Assembly (NCBI GenBank): GCA_029248525.1
Contig: JAQWJE010000049.1
Location: 737,836-801,835, forward strand
Direction: 5' to 3'
Length of the DNA: 64,000 nt
Source of the DNA: Candidatus Binatia bacterium
Lineage (GTDB): Bacteria > Desulfobacterota > Binatia > UBA12015
The notes below the pieces were generated by a model. That model had not been told where the DNA came from and did not search any database. It saw nothing but the letters and a program-made list of their open reading frames with translations. A program made the translations under genes and the position numbers. Numbering within the stretch: the first letter of the stretch is position 1; each line of letters begins with the position of its first letter. Shown piece by piece: positions 44,639 through 54,203 of this stretch.

Positions 44639-46150
44639 CTAGGCAGCAGCGCCCTCGGAGCGGAGTTCCTCGTCTGCCGTCTCCTCGGTCGCGTCGGGCG
44701 ACGAAAAGACCAGAGCATCGTCGGTAAGCTTCCCGTAGCGGACCATGAAAATATCACGCAGGTAGTTCTGGTAGGATTTCCATGGCTCGCGAGATCCCTG
44801 TTTCGGGAAATCCTTGATCGATCGCTGAATGTAGCCGGAAGTCAGCGGGAGCATATCTTCGTCCTCGATAACGCTTCCATCCGTGCGGGGGCAGACCTGC
44901 TTGTAGTCGTGATCGCGCATATAGTTGAGCATTTTTGCGACGTATTCACAGGTCAGGTCGCACTTCAGGGTCCACGAGGCGTTGGTATAGCCCACTGTCA
45001 TGGCAAGATTGGGCAACCCGCTGAACATCACGCCTTTGTAGGTCAGGCAATCCGAGAGCTTGATTTCCTCACCGTCCACTTTGACCTGCAGGCCGGCGAG
45101 GAAGAGCAAATTCAGGCCGGTGGCTGTGACCACCACGTCGGCGTCGAGGTCCTTGCCGGACTGCAATCGCAATCCGGTCTCGGTGAACCGGTCGATCTTG
45201 TCGGTCAGAATCGAGGCCTCACCCGATTTGATGGCATTGAACAGATCGCCATCGGGGACCATGCACATCCGTTGGTCCCAGGGGTTGTAGCTCGGGGTGA
45301 AGTCTCGCTTGATGTCGTGACCTTCGCCAAGATTTTCGCGGACCTGTTGCAGAAGCTTTTTCTTGATTGCCGCGGGATAGCGACGGCAGAGGCGAAAGAT
45401 GACCGAGAACGAGAGGATGTTCTTCCATCGCGTGAGCGCATAGGCGATTTTTTCCGGAAGCTTGCTGCGTAGGTAGTTGGCAGTGGCATCCTCGGACGGC
45501 ATCGACACGATATAAGTTGGAGAGCGCTGCAGCATGGTCACGTGCGCCGCGGTCTTCGCCATTTCCGGAACCAGAGTGACCGCGGTTGCGCCGCTTCCGA
45601 TGACGACCACCTTTTTGTTGGCGTAGTCGATATCGTCAGTCCATTTTTGAGGGTGAACAATCCGGCCACCAAAATCCGCGATTCCCTCAAACTCCGGCGT
45701 ATAGCCCTGATCGTAGTTGTAGTAGCCGCTGCACATAAAGAGGAAGTTGGCCGTGAGCTCGACCTTCTCGCCGCTTTCGGTTCGCTCGGCTTCGACGGTC
45801 CAGCGCGCATCGGGCGTGGACCAGGATGCGCTGACAACTTTCAGGCCGTAGCGAATTTTCTTGTCGATGCCATTCTCTCGCGCGGTATCCTGAACGTATT
45901 CCCGAATCGAAGTACCATCGGCGATCGCTTTCGGGCTCCGCCACGGGCGGAAGCTGTAACCCAGAGTATGCATATCCGAATCCGATCGAATACCGGGGTA
46001 TCGAAACAGATCCCAGGTGCCGCCGATCGCTTCCCGACGTTCGAGAATCGCATAGCTGCGATCGGGAGATTCGTTCTGGAGATGATAGCCGGCGGCAATC
46101 CCCGAGAGGCCGGCACCGACGATCAGAACATCGAGATGATCATTCTTCAT
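44639..46150 (-). CDS. Baeyer-Villiger-type flavoprotein monooxygenase
   Basis: This 503-residue class B flavin monooxygenase binds FAD at VLIVGAGLSGIAAG (8-21) and NADPH through the second Rossmann motif VVIGSGATAVTLVP. The BVMO fingerprint is present as FGGRIVHPQKWTDD (F-x-G-x3-H-x3-W). The general arrangement resembles EthA of mycobacteria, which oxidises ketones and thioamides. It could oxygenate a cyclic or linear ketone. A cupin-like gene follows on the same strand. Confidence 0.92.
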   Translation of the reverse strand: MKNDHLDVLIVGAGLSGIAAGYHLQNESPDRSYAILERREAIGGTWDLFRYPGIRSDSDMHTLGYSFRPWRSPKAIADGTSIREYVQDTARENGIDKKIRYGLKVVSASWSTPDARWTVEAERTESGEKVELTANFLFMCSGYYNYDQGYTPEFEGIADFGGRIVHPQKWTDDIDYANKKVVVIGSGATAVTLVPEMAKTAAHVTMLQRSPTYIVSMPSEDATANYLRSKLPEKIAYALTRWKNILSFSVIFRLCRRYPAAIKKKLLQQVRENLGEGHDIKRDFTPSYNPWDQRMCMVPDGDLFNAIKSGEASILTDKIDRFTETGLRLQSGKDLDADVVVTATGLNLLFLAGLQVKVDGEEIKLSDCLTYKGVMFSGLPNLAMTVGYTNASWTLKCDLTCEYVAKMLNYMRDHDYKQVCPRTDGSVIEDEDMLPLTSGYIQRSIKDFPKQGSREPWKSYQNYLRDIFMVRYGKLTDDALVFSSPDATEETADEELRSEGAAA

Positions 46151-46286
46151 GGATAAACTCTAGCGAATCCGACATGGGAGGAAAGGTCTCTTTTGGTGGC
46201 GGACAGCCTACCGGGCTGATCGGTAGAAATCCCGTTTTGCCGGTCGAATTGCCTGCCTTCACCGCTCCGGCTAGGTTGGGCGCGAG

Positions 46287-48476
46287 ATGGTGGAATCTAT
46301 AAATTCCTCCCGGAAACACGCGGCTGGACGTTTCCACGGAGCGGTCGAGGCTCTGGTTGTCGTCTTCCTTTATGCTGTGGCCGTTCCCTGGGTTTTGCGT
46401 CCCTGGTTTTTGGCCCCCGACCTCCTGCCGGCATGGGAAGGCCCCTACGCGACCATGACTCATGCGGATCTTTTCCTGAATATCTGGATTTTGGGCTGGG
46501 TGGCGCACGCCGCGCTTGTGGACCCGACAATGATTTTTTCCGGGAATATCTTTCATCCCGCTCCCGGCGCGATTCTCGGTTCCGAAAATATGCTGGCCCA
46601 TGTCCCCTGGACCGCTCCGGTTCTCGCGTTCGGTGGAAGCGCTTTGCTGATGTTCAAAACTTACCTCCTGGAGTCTTTCGCGCTGAGTGGTCTCGGGATG
46701 TTCCTCTACGTGCGCTACCATACGAAAAATCCCGCGGCGGCCTTCTTCGCCGGGGCTGCGTATACCTTCACCGTCTTTCGCACGGACACGCTGGCGCAGC
46801 CCCAATATCTGGGGACGGCCTTTCTCCCTCTCGCTCTTCTTTCGATTGATCTCTGGCTGGCCTCCGGTCGTTGGCGCTGGGCGATCGGTCTCGGCCTGAG
46901 CCTGGCGGCGCAAGCCTATGCTTGCGTCTATATCGGGTTTTTCACGCTCATTTTGACGCCGATCTATGCTCTGGTTCGCCTCCTTGAGGGGGGGCGTCCA
47001 CGATGGCAGGAGGTGCTGGGTTTATTAGGTGGTGGAGGGGTCGCCGTGCTTCTTCTTTTGCCTCTGGCGGCACCCTATCTCGAGGCTCGCAGCCTCGGCA
47101 TGATCCCGATTCGAGATCCGGCAGTTGTGCGGGTCGGGTCGTGGACATTATCCGGGTATGCCACGGCCGCCTTTTTGAATTGGGTCGGATTCCTTCCCGT
47201 TGCCCTCGCCGTTTACGGGTGGTTGCTCCGACTCGCCCCGGCGCGCGATATGGATCTGCGGTTCCGCGCCGCTCTGCCGGTGCGCGCCCTGGGCGTCTTT
47301 GTCGTGGTCGGGCTCTGGCTGGGACTCGGGCCGGTCATCGAGCTTCCGGGAGGCATGGAAGTTCCCGGGCTCTATGCCGCATTCGAGTGGGTGATTCCGG
47401 GATTCTCCTCGATGCGTGTGCCGATTCGATTTGCGGCGGCGGTGGCGGCGGGGTTGTCGGCGCTGGCCGGTTTCACGGTCGCGGAGATTTTCCGAACCTG
47501 GCGGCCGAGTCGGCAGTTGGTGGGAGGTATGGCGCTCGCGGTTGTCTGCGTGTTGGGGGCGTCGCGTGAGCCTCGGGCGACGATGGTGGCCGGATTCCAA
47601 CCCGGGGCGGATGCCGCCTATGATTTCCTCGCGGCGCAGGAGGGTGGTCGGGCGCTGCTGGAGCTCCCCGGACCGACCCGTCTGATCGGCGACCTTGGCG
47701 CCAACCTCCGCAACAGTCGCTATATGATGAACAGTACGCGCCATTGGCGACCACTGCTCAACGGCTACACAGCCTACCCGCCGCCAGCCGCCGCGGTCTT
47801 CTATCCGGCGATCCTGAATCTACCGAATCCCGAGGCTTTGCAGCGTCTTGTGGATTTGACGGGTGTTGGCTGGATTTTGTTGCATCGCGACGATTTGTCG
47901 CCCAAGGAAGCTCCCCGGTGGGAGGGCCCGGTTCCTTCGGAGTTGGCGCTGGTCGGGACCTTTGGCTCTGACGAACTCTATCGGATTGATTTAACCCCAC
48001 AGCAGGATTGGCAGGAACGGTTGGCTCGGAAGCCCGCCGCGGAAGCTCGAACCTTCACGGGCATCGCGATTGAGCCCATCACTCCCGAATGCCGACCCTT
48101 GTCTCTGGAAATCATGGAAGCGCCGGATCGATTCTCCCGTCTGCCTGTGGGCGTGCGGATGGGTGTTCTGGTCCGGAACGGGTCGTCCTGCGATCTGCCG
48201 GCATTGGCCGCGCTGCCAGAGGGCCTGGTCGGGATTACGTATCGTTGGCGACGCGCCGACAGCGGCACTTGGGGGGTGGCGGAACCCATGTCCCGCCTCC
48301 TCGACGATATTCCGGCAGGGGAAAATGTCCTCGTCCCGATTGCGGTATCACCGCCGGCGGCAGTGACGGGATCCTGGGAATTGGAGATCCAGTTAATCCA
48401 GCAAGGGCAGGACCAACCGTTGGCCACAGCCCGTCGGCTCTTTCCGATTGGACCGGTCCCGGGTGCGCGCTTCTGA
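46287..48476 (+). CDS. Large polytopic membrane protein, GT-C-like
   Basis: The protein has 729 residues. About eleven membrane helices fill residues 20-430, with the first periplasmic loop carrying acidic residues in THADLFLNIWILGWVAHA and PHPAPGA-like sequence. A C-terminal extracytoplasmic domain follows. The layout resembles GT-C glycosyltransferases of the GT39/YfhO kind, in which an Asp in the first loop is catalytic, but I cannot identify the family with certainty. The start at ATG 46287 is 136 bases from the divergent flavoprotein gene. Confidence 0.7.
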   Translation: MVESINSSRKHAAGRFHGAVEALVVVFLYAVAVPWVLRPWFLAPDLLPAWEGPYATMTHADLFLNIWILGWVAHAALVDPTMIFSGNIFHPAPGAILGSENMLAHVPWTAPVLAFGGSALLMFKTYLLESFALSGLGMFLYVRYHTKNPAAAFFAGAAYTFTVFRTDTLAQPQYLGTAFLPLALLSIDLWLASGRWRWAIGLGLSLAAQAYACVYIGFFTLILTPIYALVRLLEGGRPRWQEVLGLLGGGGVAVLLLLPLAAPYLEARSLGMIPIRDPAVVRVGSWTLSGYATAAFLNWVGFLPVALAVYGWLLRLAPARDMDLRFRAALPVRALGVFVVVGLWLGLGPVIELPGGMEVPGLYAAFEWVIPGFSSMRVPIRFAAAVAAGLSALAGFTVAEIFRTWRPSRQLVGGMALAVVCVLGASREPRATMVAGFQPGADAAYDFLAAQEGGRALLELPGPTRLIGDLGANLRNSRYMMNSTRHWRPLLNGYTAYPPPAAAVFYPAILNLPNPEALQRLVDLTGVGWILLHRDDLSPKEAPRWEGPVPSELALVGTFGSDELYRIDLTPQQDWQERLARKPAAEARTFTGIAIEPITPECRPLSLEIMEAPDRFSRLPVGVRMGVLVRNGSSCDLPALAALPEGLVGITYRWRRADSGTWGVAEPMSRLLDDIPAGENVLVPIAVSPPAAVTGSWELEIQLIQQGQDQPLATARRLFPIGPVPGARF

Positions 48477-48513
48477 ACGCGAGCAGGTCTCTGGAGACGC
48501 AAGGAGCATATTT

Positions 48514-49713
48514 TCAGAGTGTCGGCGCGGCGACGTCCTTGAAATGAACCTGGATCCCGGTCGCGAGACTCTGGAACAAGGCCTCTCGCTCTGCAGCGTT
48601 CTCCTCGAGTTCGAGAGTCACGCCGAACTTATGTTCCTCGGCCATTTGCCGCGCTTTGCCCAGAGCGCCGGCACCATACATCTGCATGGCGTCCGAGACA
48701 CCGGGAACCCACTGGCGGGCACTGCCCACGGCAAAGCTGCCGGCGCGAAATGCACTCAGGAAGGGATCGGGAAGCAGGCTCTCGGATGTCTGGAACCACT
48801 CTCCGCCGGAGAGGTGGAGGAACGTATTTCGGACAACGCTGTCGGGGAGAGCACCCGTCTGCATGAGTTGAGCAACGGTACCCACGACGATATCCAGAAA
48901 GGTTTCGCCGAAAAGGTCCGGGAATGCCTGGTGTGCGACCAGCGCACTCCAGAGGTCACGCTCTTCTTCGATCGACTCGGTGAGCAGGACATCCTCGATG
49001 CCGAGCAAGTAGCCGACGTAGCGCCATAGGTGATGATGGGCATCGATATCCTCGCGGGATAGCGGCACGCCGAGGCGGCTCATCGAGCGCAGATTCAGGT
49101 AATCAAAAAGCCCAAGAGTCATCGCGAGCATCGTCTGGTCCAGAGGTTCGCCGACGTAAGCTTCGGTGAATCCGGGGCTGCGCTTGATCCAGGAGCGGAT
49201 CGATCCGTGCAACAGGCGCACTCGTACCGCAGTTTCAAAGCCCAGATTTCCTGGCTCCAGCCCACCGGGCGCCAGGATCGCTCCGATGAAAGAGCCGGTC
49301 TCCTGAATTCGCCGAGCCGGGTTGCTGCCGAGACGGCCGGTCGAGTTGGTGACCAGCGTCGCTCTTCCAAAGACCGCTCCGGAAAAAAGGCTATGCATCA
49401 ACGAAATCCCGTAATGATGCGAGAAGCTGAGAGCCACGCTTTGGCCTTTTTCGATCAACTCCGGTCGAAACCAGTCCGGTCGGTGCTCGGCCCGCTCAAA
49501 GAACGCCACCGCTCGCGATTCGCCATCCTGCGCGAGTTTGCGGAGGTTCTGCAGCTGTGACCCGTCGGGGTCGTATTTCTCTTCCTGCAGCGCGACCGTC
49601 GCTTCGTCGGCTTCGGGATCGCCACGAAACATTAGTTCGTCGAGGAGTTCGCGAGTGAAACGCCCACTGTAGCGAGCGCGGCTGGGGGGAATAATTTTGT
49701 ACAGGTTTTTCAT
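48514..49713 (-). CDS. Oxygenase MpaB family protein (DUF2236)
   Basis: This 399-residue protein matches the MpaB/DUF2236 family of haem-dependent oxygenases. Blocks seen are YSFSHHYGISLMHSLF-like SFSHHYGISLMHSLF, IQETGSFI, VRLLHGSIR, RSMSRLGVPLSREDIDAHHHLWRYVGYLLGIE and AHQAFPDLFGETF. In the fungal enzyme this fold cleaves a double bond during mycophenolic acid synthesis; latex-clearing Lcp is a relative. It is convergent with the membrane protein gene and divergent from greB. Confidence 0.85.
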   Translation of the reverse strand: MKNLYKIIPPSRARYSGRFTRELLDELMFRGDPEADEATVALQEEKYDPDGSQLQNLRKLAQDGESRAVAFFERAEHRPDWFRPELIEKGQSVALSFSHHYGISLMHSLFSGAVFGRATLVTNSTGRLGSNPARRIQETGSFIGAILAPGGLEPGNLGFETAVRVRLLHGSIRSWIKRSPGFTEAYVGEPLDQTMLAMTLGLFDYLNLRSMSRLGVPLSREDIDAHHHLWRYVGYLLGIEDVLLTESIEEERDLWSALVAHQAFPDLFGETFLDIVVGTVAQLMQTGALPDSVVRNTFLHLSGGEWFQTSESLLPDPFLSAFRAGSFAVGSARQWVPGVSDAMQMYGAGALGKARQMAEEHKFGVTLELEENAAEREALFQSLATGIQVHFKDVAAPTL

Positions 49714-49821
49714 CGAAAATTTTCCGGAGATCTCAATCTATCAGAGCCCGGAGGAAGGGGAAGTCCGGTGCTGGCATTTGCGTCCGCGGAACTCGATACT
49801 GGATTCAGAGAAATTGACGAT

Positions 49822-50346
49822 ATGGGCACTCGAACACGAACACGACCGGATACCTCCCGAAAACCGGGTCGAATTACACCGGAAGGGAAGCGCCTGCTCG
49901 AGGAGCGGGCGGAGGAGTTGCGCGCCGAGAGCCGGGTGATGGCCGAAAATGTACGGATCGCAGCCGCCGAGGGTGATCGCTCCGAGAACGCAGAGTATAT
50001 CTACGGGAAAATGAAACTCGGTCAGATTCACCAGAAGATGCGCTTTCTGGGGAACCGCCTCGAAGTCCTGGAGACGGTCCCGCAGCCTGCACCGGATGAT
50101 GGGCGAGTTCATTTCGGGTGTTGGGTCGAGATCGAGGATGACGACGACGAAAGTCATTCTTTTCGCATTGTCGGCCCCGACGAGACCGACCGCGGCGAAA
50201 ATTACGTGAGCACGGATTCTCCGATGGCGCAGGCTCTTCTGGGTAAATCCCTGGACGATGAGGTCTTGATCAAGCGCCCGATCGGCGACCTTGATGCGGT
50301 CATCGTGGGGATTTTTGTTCGAGACCCCAACCACACCCTCCCCTAG
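49822..50346 (+). CDS. greB: Transcription elongation factor GreB
   Basis: GreB rescues backtracked RNA polymerase by stimulating transcript cleavage. The protein has 174 residues: a Thr/Arg-rich N-terminus, the coiled-coil segment with AEGDRSENAEYIYGKMKLGQIHQKMRFLGNRLE (acidic tip near DRSENAEY) and a C-terminal FKBP-like domain with FRIVGPDETDRGENYVSTDSPMAQALLGKSLDDEVLI. The tip residue pattern and length fit GreB more than GreA. The frame is open to 49768, but ATG 49822 matches the family start. Confidence 0.93.
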   Translation: MGTRTRTRPDTSRKPGRITPEGKRLLEERAEELRAESRVMAENVRIAAAEGDRSENAEYIYGKMKLGQIHQKMRFLGNRLEVLETVPQPAPDDGRVHFGCWVEIEDDDDESHSFRIVGPDETDRGENYVSTDSPMAQALLGKSLDDEVLIKRPIGDLDAVIVGIFVRDPNHTLP

Positions 50347-50420
50347 AGTTTGACGAACGCCCCTTGTCGTGAGACGCGCCACTGTAGATGTCGGATTCGC
50401 GGCGTCGAAAGGGGCGTGAA

Positions 50421-51728
50421 ATGGAATCGCAAAGAGATCCGAATATCAGTCGTCTATTCTTCCTGAGCTCGTTGGCACTTTTTACCGCCGGGCTTAGTTT
50501 CTCTTTGCGGGGGGCAATCGCCGGCGGCATCGATGCCGAAATTCTCAGTCAGGTGGATGCGGCGAATTCAGGTCGACTCACCGCGGAGGTCCTGGGGATC
50601 GCTTTCAGCGGGTTTGCCTTCACGCTCTTTTTCGGGAGCGTTTTCCTCGAACGGATCGGGATGGGCCGCTCCCTCTTTCTTGCCGGCTTGAGCCTTTTTT
50701 CCGGAACCGCATTGGTGGTTTTCTCCGACCGTTGGGGTACGGCCGACGAGGCGTATCAGCTTCTTCGGATCGGTTATCTCTTCTCCGGGTTTGGTTGGGG
50801 CTTTGTCGAGGCGGCCTCCAATCCCTTGGTCGCCGCACTCTATCCCGAAGAAAAAACGCATCGGCTGAATGTCCTGCATGCGTGGTGGCCCGCTGGTGTC
50901 ATGATCGGCGGCATTATCGGGGCACTCCCCCTGGATCTGGGTTGGCGCACGCAGTTCGGGTTCGTCATGCTGCCGGCGTTGGTGACCATGGCCCTTTGCT
51001 GGCGTCCGACGTTTCCCGAGACCGAACGTGCAGCGGGCGGAGTGTCCTGGGGAGAGATGTGGATGGAGATCCCGCGACGGCCGATGTTTCTTGTCTTCTT
51101 CTTCTGCATGTTTTTGACGGCGGGTTCGGAACTTGCTCCCGGCCAATGGATCGATTTCACCTTGACGCGGACTGTCGGGATGCGCGGGATCTGGCTTCTC
51201 GTTTACGTCAGCGGGATGATGTTTGTCTTTCGCCATTTCGCGGGGACCTTCGTTCATCGCCTCGGCTCCCCCATTGCTCTATTGTGGGGCTCCTCGGTTC
51301 TGGCGGGCCTCGGGTTGCTTCTTCTCGCGAGGGCTCGTGATCCCTGGTCGGGGCTTTTGGCGGCGACTGTCTGGGGACTTGGTGTCTGCTTTCTTTGGCC
51401 CACGATGCTCGCGACTGTTTCCGAGCGCTTTCCCCGCGGTGGCGAACTCTTTATCGGCCTTTTGGGTGTGGCCGGCGCATTGGCCATTCAGTTTGTTCTG
51501 CCCATGCTGGGGAGCATCTTTGACGCGGAGAAGATTCGTTTGGCCGGAAGTGTCGAGGCCCTCGCAGAATTAGGCCCGGTGGCGCAGCAGGGGATCCTCT
51601 CTCAGGCAGCCCAAACATCTTTCGAAACGAACGCTTTATTGCCCGCTGTTCTGGTCCTGATTTTTGGCTTGATCTGGCTCCGTGACCGCCGTGAGGGTGG
51701 CTACCGCGCCGAGAGGCTGGACGAGTAG
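50421..51728 (+). CDS. MFS transporter
   Basis: The protein has 435 residues and 12 predicted membrane helices, with FFLSSLALFTAGLSFSLRGAIAGGI at the first helix and loop motifs such as GSVFLERIGMGRSLF. EEKTHRLNVLHAWWPAGVMIGG lies in the middle. It resembles the FucP/Glucose-transporter branch of the MFS. ATG 50421 follows AAAGGGG; ATG 50388 is an alternative start. It follows greB by about 75 bases. Substrate unknown. Confidence 0.85.
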   Translation: MESQRDPNISRLFFLSSLALFTAGLSFSLRGAIAGGIDAEILSQVDAANSGRLTAEVLGIAFSGFAFTLFFGSVFLERIGMGRSLFLAGLSLFSGTALVVFSDRWGTADEAYQLLRIGYLFSGFGWGFVEAASNPLVAALYPEEKTHRLNVLHAWWPAGVMIGGIIGALPLDLGWRTQFGFVMLPALVTMALCWRPTFPETERAAGGVSWGEMWMEIPRRPMFLVFFFCMFLTAGSELAPGQWIDFTLTRTVGMRGIWLLVYVSGMMFVFRHFAGTFVHRLGSPIALLWGSSVLAGLGLLLLARARDPWSGLLAATVWGLGVCFLWPTMLATVSERFPRGGELFIGLLGVAGALAIQFVLPMLGSIFDAEKIRLAGSVEALAELGPVAQQGILSQAAQTSFETNALLPAVLVLIFGLIWLRDRREGGYRAERLDE

Positions 51729-51736
51729 CAGGGGCT

Positions 51737-54136
51737 TCAGGCGGGCCGAATGGACGGAGCCGAGCGTCGTTGCTCGGATCCGCGCAACCAGGCGGCGAGG
51801 GAGAAGTTGTCCTGACGAACATGCAAGGCCCACGCGTCCTTTTCCAGCAGCGAAAGAATCGTTTCCAGATGTTCGTAGAATCCCAGCTGGGCTCTCATGC
51901 GCTCGTAAGCGAGCCGGTCGTCCGCGGATAAGCCTGATCGAAGCGCCTCTGCCCCGACACGGTCGCGGGCGATTTCCTGATGCCGACGAAATTCATCGAG
52001 AGCCTTTTCGGCATCGCTGGAACGTTCGCCGGGTTGCTCGACCTGTCGCGCGAATGATTCCAGTAACGCCGGCAGAGTGCGTCCCAGTGCCTCGACCGCC
52101 TCGCGTCCCTCGAGAGCCGGATTCGAGTGTCGTTGGTAGGCGAGTCGATTCCAGAGCAGCGAGAGGAGAATCCGCTGCAGGCCACGCACTCGGTCGATGA
52201 CGCGTCGCAGGTTCTCGGTCTCGCGGGCTGCGCCGGCTCGGTCCGAGTCGAACCAGTCTTCGTAGCAGGACTCGGAGAGCAGGCGGTAGCTGAAGGCAAT
52301 TCGTCGATAGATCTCGTAGCGGAATTTTTGAATGACGACTTCTTCCGATCGAGGATCCCGATCGCGCAGGCCGATTCGAGACGCTTGCGCCATGACACGG
52401 AGAGTTTCGGCGACATTGTCCAGGGACCAGACCCGTGCTCGGATTTCACCGAAGAAGGCATAGACAGCCGCGATGCAAAAGATTCCCAGAGATACGCCAA
52501 GCATTCGATCGAGCCACGGCACGAGGTCGATGGACGGTCCATGCGTCGGCATCAGGCACAAGGCGGCCGCATAGGATAATTGCAGGCCCGCATAGGAGAT
52601 TCGGGAACTGCCGGCCTGCACCCAGGCACCGATTCCAAAAACAACACTGGTGACGATCAGAAAGGCCGGCAACGACTCAATATTCGGAATGACAGCAAGG
52701 ATTGCCACAAGAGCCAGCAGTCCCCCGGCTACAACACCGGCAAACCGGAGGGCCGATTTCTGAATGATGGCTCCGTAATTATCGAGCGAGACAAGGATCG
52801 CCGTGACGACCGCCGTGATGCCGCCCGGCCAGTCGATCGCGTTGATGTAGATGTAGGCGATCATTGCGGCCAACGTTGCCTTGGTCGCGGCGATCGCATC
52901 TTGTGGGTTGAATCTTTTTTCTTCGGGAAATAACGGGTCCGCGGCGGTGGGTCGACTCGATGTGGCTCCGAAGGGCTCCTGCCGAATCTGGTCGGCAGGC
53001 TTGCGAAGGAAGTTGGTGGCGCCTGGAATGGCATCCAATCCTTCGGCGGCGCTGGTTGCCGCGGAAAGAATGGAAGCGCGGGCCAGATCATGTGGATTCG
53101 TATCCGATGTCAGGCCGCCGCCCTGAGTGGAGGCCATCCATTGCCGGAATCGATCAGCAAGGGGCATCAGGCCGTCGAGTTCGGCGTGCCAGTGGCGCCC
53201 CTCAATCGCCGCCGCATATTGCGAACAGCGATCCTGCGCGGCTTCGACCGCATGGCGCCCCATGTCCGGCAATTCGGTGGCGACTCCCTCGACGGCAAGG
53301 GCGCTGCTGGCGCGGGAAATCTGTTGCGTTGCTATGGCGACCTGATTGATATCGCCAATCAGCTCGATGATCATGTCATGATGGACACGGAACTGCCGTT
53401 GATCGTGCTCGGCATTTTGCATCCATGTGGTCCAGGTAGCCAGCGAGTTCATGACGCGCTCTTCGCTTTCGGCGAGAATTGCAGGATCCGTGAGTACCTC
53501 CGATGCCGGTCGCAGGGACTGGTCGAGTCGCTCACGCGAATTTCTGAGACTTTGCGCCAGGTGCTGGCGAAGAAGGTTCTCGGGCTTTTCCGGCCAAAGG
53601 AATGCCTGACAAAGAGTACCGATGAGGTTTCCTGTGCCGATATTGAGAAACCGCCAGAGGGCGGTGTCGATTCCCTCGGCCGCGTTGGTATCCACTCCGC
53701 CGATGGCGAGGATCATCGTCATACTGCCCAGAATCGGAATATAGGGAGCTGCTGATGTCCGACTCAGGTAGATCCCGTAGCCGAGGCCGAGAGCGAAAAA
53801 TGGAACCAGGATCCATGGTTGCTGCGGAAATGTGATGGCGAGACCGATGGCGAAACCGCCACCGAGAAGAGTGCCCGCAGACCGTTGCAGGGCCCGGGCG
53901 ATGGAGGCCCCGGCATCGGGCTGCGAAACGATCAAGATCGTAATAATCAGCCATGATCCCTGAGGTATCTGGAGGGTCATGACCAGTGTCGTGGCGATGG
54001 CACAGGCAATCACGACCCGTGAGGTCGCCCGCCAGCGAGCCGGCGAAGGTGCCAGCTCCAGTCGGAGGAATGCTGCGAGCCTTTCAAACACCTGGCGGAG
54101 GCTAGCCTGATCGAGATTGCCAGGAAAGAGTGCCAC
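51737..54136 (-). CDS. FUSC-family membrane protein (aromatic acid / drug exporter type)
   Basis: This is a large inner-membrane protein of about 800 residues with two FUSC-type halves. The first has SRVVIACAIATTLVMTLQIPQGSWLIITILIVSQPDAGASIARALQRSAGTLLGGG, and the second FTNPQDAIAATKATLAAMIAYIYINAIDWPGGITAV-like repeat. A long cytoplasmic helical region separates them. Relatives such as YccS and AaeB export aromatic acids or are linked to efflux. The frame extends to 54205 over the start of the divergent gene, so GTG 54136 is chosen with modest confidence. Confidence 0.85.
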   Translation of the reverse strand: MALFPGNLDQASLRQVFERLAAFLRLELAPSPARWRATSRVVIACAIATTLVMTLQIPQGSWLIITILIVSQPDAGASIARALQRSAGTLLGGGFAIGLAITFPQQPWILVPFFALGLGYGIYLSRTSAAPYIPILGSMTMILAIGGVDTNAAEGIDTALWRFLNIGTGNLIGTLCQAFLWPEKPENLLRQHLAQSLRNSRERLDQSLRPASEVLTDPAILAESEERVMNSLATWTTWMQNAEHDQRQFRVHHDMIIELIGDINQVAIATQQISRASSALAVEGVATELPDMGRHAVEAAQDRCSQYAAAIEGRHWHAELDGLMPLADRFRQWMASTQGGGLTSDTNPHDLARASILSAATSAAEGLDAIPGATNFLRKPADQIRQEPFGATSSRPTAADPLFPEEKRFNPQDAIAATKATLAAMIAYIYINAIDWPGGITAVVTAILVSLDNYGAIIQKSALRFAGVVAGGLLALVAILAVIPNIESLPAFLIVTSVVFGIGAWVQAGSSRISYAGLQLSYAAALCLMPTHGPSIDLVPWLDRMLGVSLGIFCIAAVYAFFGEIRARVWSLDNVAETLRVMAQASRIGLRDRDPRSEEVVIQKFRYEIYRRIAFSYRLLSESCYEDWFDSDRAGAARETENLRRVIDRVRGLQRILLSLLWNRLAYQRHSNPALEGREAVEALGRTLPALLESFARQVEQPGERSSDAEKALDEFRRHQEIARDRVGAEALRSGLSADDRLAYERMRAQLGFYEHLETILSLLEKDAWALHVRQDNFSLAAWLRGSEQRRSAPSIRPA

Positions 54137-54203
54137 AGTTTTTATGGTCGGCTTGTGATATCCGGGATTATCGACGAATCTTGTGAAGATCCGGAGGAAC
54201 AGC

